Source of the DNA: Mesostigma viride
Taxonomy: Eukaryota; Streptophyta; Mesostigmatophyceae; Mesostigmatales; Mesostigmataceae
Length of the DNA: 64,000 nucleotides
Assembly (NCBI GenBank): GCA_009746045.1
Contig: RPFO01000017.1
Coordinates: forward strand, 1,009,001-1,073,000
Reading direction: 5' to 3'
Shown here: piece after piece, positions 56,392 to 64,000 of the stretch
How positions within the stretch are numbered: the stretch's first letter is position 1
Layout: every line of letters begins with the position of its first letter
Position numbers and translations under genes: made by a program
Notes under the pieces: generated by a model
Told to the model about the DNA's origin: nothing
Database searches by the model: none
The model's input: the letters and a program-made list of their open reading frames with translations, nothing else

Positions 56392-58416
56392 ATGGCGTCC
56401 AATAGAGGGGATTTTATTCTTAGTGGATTGTTGGACGAGGAGAAGGCGAGGTTGCTGGCGGAGAATGCGAAAGAGCAGAGGGAAGCAGCGGAAGCCGTGC
56501 GTGGAAGATGAGGTAACGGGATGGAGTGTGGGCCCTGGCTTCTGGTTATGAAATGATGGCGGTTGCAGGCCAGCCGTGCTCGCTGGTAATGGGTGCGTGG
56601 TGTTGAAATCCAAGTTCTGCGCGTATTCTGTTTTTTGGTCAATGATTGAAGGGATGTCGCCTTGTTTTATTTTTGTGCATCTGCGTCCCGTCGTGACTGC
56701 CTCGTCATGGACGCCCAGGGGTAGAAGTTCGAACGAGGGAATGATTTTTCAAACGCCTGGATATGTTATGATAGTACGAATAAATGGTAATGGGTAGAGG
56801 CGGCCAAAATTTTGTTGGAAGTGTGCCAACGCCGCACATACGACTTGAACAACCCTAGGTATCTTAGGAAAAGGAAACACGGATACGTCGGAGTGGAGGA
56901 AGAGGAAGACGATGACGATGGTGAAGATGGAGAGGTTTACAATGGAGGCCTTGAGAATGGGGAGACATTGAATCAGGAGAGCAGGGTAGCGGTGAGTGGC
57001 CCGTCATGAATTACATTGTGGTTGCAGTTGTTAGCGAGGCGTGTTGATTGCTTCTTGCCGCGGGTAATCGCTAGCGCGCATAACCTTCTTTTTTCAACAG
57101 GTGTTCTGGTGCATTGACTGCCGCAAAGCAATTAATGGGACTGATTATGTGCCTATCATGCCGTTTGGGAATCATACATTGCCAACATTTCGTGTTTAGA
57201 AGGCGCGCCTTCAGAAGCATATTCAGCACCGCACGAGCCAGGTGCTGAAGGCGTGCTTGGAGAGGAAGGGGTATAAAGTGCGCATGACCGCATCGAAGAA
57301 GAAGAAGCAGCAGGAATCGGGCAAGACCATGATAACCGAGCCAGGATTGGCTTTCGTGCATGCAGTACATGGTGCGGCGCAGGCAGTGAATGCTGCATCG
57401 ATTGCAGCGGTGCAGCCTGTGGCCATGGCGGTGCAGGGCGCGGGTCCTGAAGTGTGGGCGTTGGCGAAGCAGATTCACGATGCTGTCATGGCCACGTTGT
57501 GAAGCCAAGGAATGGGTGTTGGTTCCAGTCAGGTGCCTCGCCCGGAGGAAGCTTTTCTGCTGTAAGCAGAGGTGCGGCATCAAGCATTTGCAATCGCCAT
57601 GAGAGCAGTGGAGATGTCAGCGGCATGAAGCATTTGCAATCGCCATGAGAGCAGTGGAGATGTCTGCGGCATTGGGAGATCTGCAGACAATTGCAGGAGG
57701 ACATTGTGCGGTACGCTTGTAGGGTGTATGCTGTGTTGTTCCGCTCGCTAATGGACATGTGCCCCTGTAACCTCTTCCAGGCTAGTATCTGCTATCCACC
57801 TCTTCAGGCTTGAAAAGTAAATTGCTGTACGGTTCACAATTGGCATGGCTTGACATGCACGCGTCCTTGACTGTGGTCTGCATGGGTTTGGGGTTTAGCG
57901 GTTTACATCAGACTCTGCTGTGTGTCTGCTTAATCAGCCGACGTGTCACATGGGGACAGCAACGGCGCTGGGATGCAGCCCGGTGTGAATGCGAGTAAGG
58001 TACGCGCTGTCATGCATGGCGGATGGGGCGTGGAAGCCACGACCCACGTTTTTGTGTGTGCACGGGGGGCTAGGGGGCAAGTCGTTGTGTTGCTGCCATC
58101 CATATGGCCATGGATATGCGGGAAGCTTTCCCTGTACCCATACTTAATGATGCATGGACTGGTTGTGACAGCCAAGGGTTTAGCTGTCGTGGGTTTGCTG
58201 AGTGATCATGGCAGTCTGCTAGGCTGGTGCTAGAACAGCAATAGCGCGGTTACTGCTATGTCTTGCCCGTGCTAACTGATGCTGCAGCCATGCGTGGAGC
58301 GCGAATCGTCCCGAGAGGAGAAGGAGGAGGCGGGGCCGGTGCACCCATGGGCAGGGCCGGAGAAGAAGGACGCGGAGCACCCAGTGTGGGAGAAGGAGAA
58401 GGCGGGGAAGCACTGA
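56392..58416 (+). pseudogene. Possible small multi-exon gene with a BED/C2HH-like motif, one in-frame stop
   Basis: Pieces with splice-like borders: 56392-56508 (coiled Glu/Ala/Lys start MASNRGDFILSGLLDEEKAR); 56798-56991 (RRTYDLNNPRYLRKRKHGY then an acidic run, donor GTGAGT); 57101-57502 (FWCIDCRKAINGTDY ... QKHIQHR, then an Ala/Val-rich end); 57938-57999; and 58288-58416 (basic/acidic end EKKDAEHPVWEKEKAGKH, TGA). Joins 56991/57101 and 57999/58288 keep phase 0. The third piece has TAG at 57197 where Trp (TGG) would keep the frame, and a 46-bp duplication follows at 57578-57671. C-x2-C plus H-x2-H suggests a DNA-binding zinc fold. Function unknown; a decayed gene or a transposon-derived gene are both possible. 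Confidence 0.35.
57578..57671. repeat. 46-bp tandem duplication
   Basis: AAGCATTTGCAATCGCCATG and the following AGAGCAGTGGAGATGTC occur at 57582 and 57628. The period is not a multiple of three, so it would shift a frame reading AFAIAMRAVEMSAA. Confidence 0.9.
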
Positions 58417-58454
58417 AGCTCCACCCCATGTCAGGCCTCTAGTATAGGTGCCAG

Positions 58455-58600
58455 TTAACTAAACCCATGCACGTGCAGGTTGTAGCTCAGAATGTATTTA
58501 AAATCATATGCCCCTTTTCAGGTATATGTGTAACAGTGACTCCCAACGGATATATGTTCCTAATTTATTAAATTCTTACTGAATAATTGTTGTCTTTATG
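58455..58600 (+). repeat. Family B fragment, plus orientation
   Basis: GCAGGTTGTAGCTCAGAATG, CATATGCCCCTTTTCAGG, GTGTAACAGTGACTCCCAAC then GGATATATGTTCCTAATTTA: the reverse complement of the copies at 21.8-26.2 kb, with a degenerate AT tail. Confidence 0.7.
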
Positions 58601-58639
58601 AACCCATGAAGAGCAAAGCCCGGTGGGGAGTACATGTAA

Positions 58640-58818
58640 CGCATTACCACGAGAAGGGGTCCCCACACCGCATTTCTTCGCTCTCTGTTCCTATGCAGAA
58701 CAAGAAGAGGTGGAAGACCAATGTCCCGGCTCACACGCCAGCCCATGTGGGTAAGCCCCCTCCCCCAAAGCGGAAGGGGCGCTTTGGGGAGAAGTGTAGT
58801 GAGGATTTTGTAGACTAG
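58640..58818 (+). pseudogene. LINE-like ORF2 carboxy end
   Basis: The frame NKKRWKTNVPAHTPAHVGKP then PPPKRKGRFGEKCSEDFVD ends at a TAG at 58816-58818. It matches the end of the fragment at 22670-22745 (KAHTPDPVGKPPPPKRRRRF). Confidence 0.6.
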
Positions 58819-59054
58819 ATAGCACTAACTTACTTACACCAGACCTGGCAATAAACAAGCATTGATGGGATGGACCCAGCGATACATAATGGGCGTGCAT
58901 GCGTAAAAAATATACACTATGCATGGCCCAATGGGCATGCATTCAAATAATTACAAATGAAGGCCGCCATGAGAGCACTGAAGCTAAACCAGACCGGGCC
59001 ACAATTAACCCTCCAGCACCAAAGTTCCACTGCATCATGTAAGACAAGCCTGAC

Positions 59055-60462
59055 ATCCATCCATCCATCCATCCATCCATCCATCCATCCATCCATCCAT
59101 CCATCCATCCATCCATCCATCCATCCATCCATCCATCCATCCATCCATCCATCCATCCATCCATCCATCCATCCATCCATCCATCCATCCATCCATCCAT
59201 CCATCCATCCATCCATCCATCCATCCATCCATCCATCCATCCATCCATCCATCCATCCATCCATCCATCCATCCATCCATCCATCCATCCATCCATCCAT
59301 CCATCCATCCATCCATCCATCCATCCATCCATCCATCCATCCATCCATCCATCCATCCATCCATCCATCCATCCATCCATCCATCCATCCATCCATCCAT
59401 CCATCCATCCATCCATCCATCCATCCATCCATCCATCCATCCATCCATCCATCCATCCATCCATCCATCCATCCATCCATCCATCCATCCATCCATCCAT
59501 CCATCCATCCATCCATCCATCCATCCATCCATCCATCCATCCATCCATCCATCCATCCATCCATCCATCCATCCATCCATCCATCCATCCATCCATCCAT
59601 CCATCCATCCATCCATCCATCCATCCATCCATCCATCCATCCATCCATCCATCCATCCATCCATCCATCCATCCATCCATCCATCCATCCATCCATCCAT
59701 CCATCCATCCATCCATCCATCCATCCATCCATCCATCCATCCATCCATCCATCCATCCATCCATCCATCCATCCATCCATCCATCCATCCATCCATCCAT
59801 CCATCCATCCATCCATCCATCCATCCATCCATCCATCCATCCATCCATCCATCCATCCATCCATCCATCCATCCATCCATCCATCCATCCATCCATCCAT
59901 CCATCCATCCATCCATCCATCCATCCATCCATCCATCCATCCATCCATCCATCCATCCATCCATCCATCCATCCATCCATCCATCCATCCATCCATCCAT
60001 CCATCCATCCATCCATCCATCCATCCATCCATCCATCCATCCATCCATCCATCCATCCATCCATCCATCCATCCATCCATCCATCCATCCATCCATCCAT
60101 CCATCCATCCATCCATCCATCCATCCATCCATCCATCCATCCATCCATCCATCCATCCATCCATCCATCCATCCATCCATCCATCCATCCATCCATCCAT
60201 CCATCCATCCATCCATCCATCCATCCATCCATCCATCCATCCATCCATCCATCCATCCATCCATCCATCCATCCATCCATCCATCCATCCATCCATCCAT
60301 CCATCCATCCATCCATCCATCCATCCATCCATCCATCCATCCATCCATCCATATCCATCCATCCATCCATCCATCCATCCATCCATCCATCCATCCATCC
60401 ATCCATCCATCCATCCATCCATCCATCCATCCATCCATCCATCCATCCATCCATCCATCCAT
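59055..60462. repeat. (CCAT)n microsatellite, 1,408 bp
   Basis: About 350 CCAT/ATCC tetramers, perfect except for a two-base insertion (CCATATCC) near 60351. It gives 500-codon open frames (WMDG / HPSI repeats) in several frames on both strands; none is a gene. Confidence 0.99.
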
Positions 60463-60504
60463 TGATCGGGGTATAGTCCTAGTACAGCCATGCTACGTCC
60501 TGGC

Positions 60505-60755
60505 TATGATGAGATTACTTGCCCACGCTCCTAGTGTTATGCCATGCTCACATGGGTCTTATTGCACCCACAGATTGCCGGATCGTTAGCGTGTCCGTTT
60601 AGCTAGCGTTCCCGAATGCAGCTGTGGCATGCCTTAGGCATGAAGGAGACTGGGGGTCTCTGCCCTTTCTCCTGTTGTGCACACACAGGGATTAAAAGCA
60701 CTTCGGTGCTCCGTGACTCCCCAACAGGAGCACGTGTTTAATTAATTAATTAATT
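60505..60755 (+). repeat. Family A 3' region with (TTAA)n tail, plus orientation
   Basis: ACTTGCCCACGCTC, CACATGGGTCTTATTGCACC, GCATGAAGGAGACTGGGGGT, AGCACTTCGGTGCTCCGTGA, CTCCCCAACAGGAGCACG, then TTTAATTAATTAATTAATTA. Directly after it (60765-60835) a second, degraded copy of the last part reads GCTCCTTGACTCCCTAATGG. Confidence 0.88.
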
Positions 60756-60900
60756 AATTAATCGGGGTTAGCTAATGCTCCTTGACTCCCTAATGGGGGC
60801 ATGAGTTTAATAAATGAATTAAGTAGTTAGTTAATTAATCAGGTTGATTCAGATGAGGTCTGTGCTGGTTCCTTGTGGACTGGCCAGCCAGGGAGATATC

Positions 60901-60937
60901 TTCTTACATGGTCAGGCCCTTGCCGACCATGTAAGAA
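60901..60937. other. 13-bp perfect inverted repeat (hairpin)
   Basis: TTCTTACATGGTC and GACCATGTAAGAA with an 11-base spacer. A related GACCATGTGACCAATGTAAG lies at 61483-61502. No gene borders it. Confidence 0.7.
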
Positions 60938-60939
60938 CC

Positions 60940-61940
60940 TGTTAGGCGACGCAGTGGCCAACATTGGACATACCGCCATATGTTTGTCTCCGCGATATGA
61001 TTTTAGCTGACATGCAGAGCACAGACACTGTTGGCGTCATCCGCTCAACCCCTCTTATTCATACATGGGACCTCGGATATGTAGGATTAGTAGCGTTGCC
61101 CAGGCGGACATTGTCAAAGACTACGACCCCCCAGTTGTGGGTCCTAGGAAATTTAACAAGCATGATTGTCTCCTTGTTGATAGGCATTAATTCATCCTTG
61201 ATGATAGGCATTGCTTGCGTGCAAGATTAGCTCGAGGCCCATATTTTAGACTACTAGCTGAGCTCTGGACATACATGTAGTTATTGACGTCTTGACGGAT
61301 ATTGACGTCTTGGGGGACTTCCACTATATCTTCTTTGGGGAATTCAGAGATCCCGGTCCCCCAACATGGACATGAGACTAATTAAAATCAATTAATCAAT
61401 GTCATGAATAGAGCGCGTTCATGACGTTCAGTCATGAACAGAGCCCTAACCTTAAACACATAAGAAAACAATTATGGCGGACCATGTGACCAATGTAAGA
61501 AGCTTAGCCCCCAAACATATTGTTGTCTCACGTAATGAATCACTTGCTGATCAACAAATCGATGGTTATCTCATAGGCACAATGTACCTCTGACCATCAT
61601 TGCTGGCCCATGCATGCATGCACCAATGGCAGCCTACATGACACATACATCGCTTATTTGCCATGTAAAAAATGCGACAAAGTGTCCATATAGGTACTCA
61701 TAGATTAGCACAAATTCCTTAGCACGATGTGGACAACTTTACTTAACGGTGAAAGCCTGTCTCGCCCTTATTGCCTTGAGGGTTCCCGGCGATAGGTCCT
61801 GTCTGTTGGTCGACATTTTTCTTTTGAAGCTGGCCATCGTCGGTAGGTATGAATGATCTCGATGCTAGCAATTACGATGATGATACCCGAGGTAGTCTAT
61901 ACCTAGGATCGAGAGCTTCTTCTTGTATGGCAATGCCGGC
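60940..61940. other. Interval without recognisable gene
   Basis: Only one open frame of 88 codons (60964-61230) without a known motif. A short duplication TGATAGGCATT(A/G) occurs at 61178 and 61201, and AATCAATTAATCAATG at 61386-61401. Probably intergenic or old repeat. Confidence 0.55.
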
Positions 61941-62136
61941 AGTTAACTATTACTCCGAATAAAGAGTTAAGAGGTTGGCCCTCGGCAGTCGGCATGGCGA
62001 TCACGGAGCGATGACGGGGCGATGACGGGGCGATGACGGGGCGTTGACGCGCGTGATGAATAGGATCTGTTTGACAGGCGGCGGCTATTGGTAATATAGA
62101 TTGTTGATTAAGAGAAGAGTTTAGATGTTGGCCCGT

Positions 62137-62171
62137 GGGCGATGACGGTGACGGCGTCACCGTCATCGCCC
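62137..62171. other. Palindrome with 16-bp perfect arms
   Basis: GGGCGATGACGGTGAC and GTCACCGTCATCGCCC around a 3-base centre. A shorter relative of the one at 62418-62473; bases CGAG are missing on its left side. Confidence 0.9.
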
Positions 62172-62417
62172 TCGACGGGCGTCATGAATACGACCTTTTT
62201 GATATGCGGCGGCTATTGGTAATATAGGTCGTTGACTACTACTCCGAATACAAATGTAAAGAGTTAAGAGGTTGGCCCTCGGCTGGCTCGGCATGGCGAT
62301 CACGGGGCGATGACGGGGCGATGACGGGGCGTTGACGCGCGTGATGAATAGGATCTGTTTGATAGGCGGCGGCTATTGGTAATATAGATTGTTGATTAAG
62401 AGAAGAGTTTAGATGTT

Positions 62418-62473
62418 GGCCCGTCGAGGGCGATGACGGTGACGACCGTCACCGTCATCGCCCTCGACGGGCC
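62418..62473. other. Palindrome with 27-bp perfect arms and 2-base centre
   Basis: The left arm begins GGCCCGTCGAGGGCGATGAC and ends GGTGACG at 62444; the right arm 62447-62473 is its exact complement. The arms are long enough to extrude as a cruciform or fold as a hairpin RNA. Confidence 0.93.
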
Positions 62474-62666
62474 CGATGAAAAACCGATGTTTGATATGCG
62501 GCAGCTATTGGTAGTATAGGTCGTTGACTATCACTCCGAATAAACAGTTAACAGGTTAAGGCCCTCGGCCGGGCGATGACGGGGCGATGACGGGGCGTTG
62601 ACGCTCGTGATGAATAGGACCTGTTTAATAGGCGGCGGCTATCGCTAATATATAGGTCGGATATTT

Positions 62667-63105
62667 GTGTAGCACCCCCCTCCTTCCCACGGCAGGTACG
62701 CAGCGACTCGCTGTTGTGCTGGCTGCAGTTGTGTACCACCTGTACGGTTTTTGTGTACCACCTCCCTCCTTCCCACGGCAGGTACGCAGCGACTCGCTGT
62801 TGTGCTGGCTGCAGTTGTGTACCACCTGTACGGTATTTGTGTACCACCCCCCTCCTTCCCACGGCAGGTACGCAGCGACTCGCTGTTGTGCTGGCTGCAG
62901 TTGTGTACCACCTGTACGGTTTTTGTGTACCACCTCCCTCCTTCCCACGGGTACGCAGCGACTCGCTGTTGTGCTGGCTGCAGTTGTGTACCACCTGTAC
63001 GGTACTTGTGTACCACCCCCTCCTTCCCACGGCAGGTACGCAGCGCCCGGCTGTTGTCCTGGCTGCAGTTGTGTACCACCTGTACGGTATTTGTGTACCA
63101 CCACC
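62667..63105. repeat. 86-bp tandem repeat, 5 copies
   Basis: Units start at 62667, 62753, 62839, 62925 and 63008 with GTGTACCACC..CCTCCTTCCCAC and hold GTACGCAGCGACTCGCTG and GCTGGCTGCAGTTGTGTACC. Small indels shorten the last units to 83-85 bp. Open frames on both strands are by-products. Confidence 0.93.
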
Positions 63106-64000
63106 CTCCATGGCCCATGCAGCCCGGCCCGGCATCGTGCCGTCGCCGACCCGACAACGTTTTCTCGAACAACACGAATTTGAATTTTAGGGACTGGAGC
63201 GGGTGGCACGCTAGCGGCACGACCAACGGAACAAGAGAACCGAGAAACTGTGGCCGCCAGGAGGAGAAAGGTTTCAAGGCGCATGCGTTTGAGGCTAGCC
63301 AGAACCGAATGCGAGGTTTTAATTTATCAAACCGATGTATATCAATGTGGCCAGAATTCTTTTCCAGTTGCGGGGTCGTGTGTCGCCAATTTGTTGTTGG
63401 GCCGGGCACTTTAATCGTGATTGCAAGAAGTCAGTTCACGACGCCGTTAGCGTGGCATTTATGTACAGCAATTCATCGTTCGGCTTCTTTATCCTATCGG
63501 CAACTCCTCACGACGTGTGAGCGTGAGTCGGTTGTCGTGTGAATGGACACTTTCTGGGAAAGTAAGTCACTAGAGTGCCAATTTCACCGATCGCAAAACA
63601 TTTACCCAGTTTGGGCAGATAGACCTGGCAAAATACGAGGGCGAGCGGAAGTAATTGTTGATGCATAGCCATCTGCTTCCTGCGCTTTGTAATTGTAATG
63701 AGTTGTTCGCAAATTGGCGTCTCTAGCGGTTACTCCTCTGTGCACAGCTGGCGACCAAGAAGACTTCATTGGCAGCCGGACTGCGGATGCGCGTCGTTGG
63801 AATATTAGCAACGTTAACATGTTTGCTGCGTTTTTTGTGAAGCTTGTCTAGCCGACTGCATTTGGGAGACTTGGCAAGGTTGCCTCCAATCGTTGAAGTC
63901 ACAACCTGGGTGTCAATTCACGTTTACTAGCCACGGTCATAGTAACATTCTAATGGCATTTGTCCCAGTTTCAACATGGGTTTTCACTCTGATCTGATGG
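63106..64000. other. Right edge, nothing recognised
   Basis: Only short frames (up to about 70 codons outside the repeat) with no motif. A gene beginning outside the window cannot be excluded. Confidence 0.5.

Larger units (their letters stand above)
61945..62660. repeat. ~290-bp tandem repeat, two to three copies, with palindromes
   Basis: Units restart with GACTA(T/C)(T/C)ACTCCGAATA at 61948, 62233 and 62526. Each contains GGCGATGAC runs, GTTGACGC, GTGATGAATAGGA and GCGGCGGCTATTGGTAATAT. Long palindromes at 62137-62171 and 62418-62473 sit near the unit borders. No coding potential. Confidence 0.85.

Noticed and set aside
58917-60491. 500-codon open frames (WMDG or HPSI repeats)
   Set aside because: Pure translation of a CCAT microsatellite.
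60964-61230. 88-codon open frame as a gene
   Set aside because: No recognisable motif, no splice context, and it lies in repeat-rich DNA.
62548-63542. Overlapping 170-260 codon frames on both strands near the right edge
   Set aside because: They translate the 86-bp tandem repeat; no known motif and no codon bias distinct from the other strand.

Overview
The window is a stretch of a eukaryotic nuclear genome, most likely a green alga (Chlorophyta). The evidence is spliced genes with GT-AG introns of about 0.2-5 kb and GC-rich exons set in repeat-loaded introns, a CHASE-domain hybrid histidine kinase of the plant/algal type, and a Penelope-like retroelement with the amino-terminal GIY-YIG layout reported from the green lineage. 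No ribosomal or tRNA gene was recognised. The species cannot be named from the sequence.

Left part (1-21.6 kb): two divergent housekeeping genes share a 492-bp intergenic region. On the minus strand (3461 to the left edge) lies an OTUD3-like deubiquitinase in at least five exons. On the plus strand (3954-21568) lies a leukotriene A4 hydrolase/M1 aminopeptidase; 17 exons were placed to the base with consistent splice phases, and one short exon (predicted about 49 nt) was not found. Most larger introns carry their own tandem repeat.

Middle (21.6-40.7 kb): a nested transposon graveyard. A TIR element encoding a broken Gypsy-like DDE integrase/transposase with a terminal PHD finger (Ginger-like, 26260-32696) was split inside its zinc-binding domain by a Penelope-like element (26507-31090, minus). 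A second, 5'-truncated copy of the same Penelope-like element lies nearby in the opposite direction (24423-25911), making a 1.5-kb inverted repeat. Around them are fragments of LINE-like elements and two short repeat families that end in similar CTCC..AACGG..AG segments and (TTAA)n tails. A further 1.8-kb insertion (33836-35625) is nested in one of these copies.

Right part (40.7-52.1 kb, minus strand): a two-exon gene for a 2,107-residue CHASE hybrid histidine kinase. Its 5.1-kb intron contains about 216 copies of a 17-bp minisatellite and several degenerate copies of the downstream splice acceptor plus exon start. 52-64 kb holds further LINE fragments, a possible small multi-exon gene with one in-frame stop (56392-58416), a 1.4-kb (CCAT)n tract, and two tandem arrays near the right edge, one of which carries strong palindromes.

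The three clear genes act in unrelated processes (ubiquitin editing, peptide/lipid-epoxide hydrolysis, two-component signalling). What unites the window is repeat activity, including minisatellites that grew from splice sites of two of the genes.
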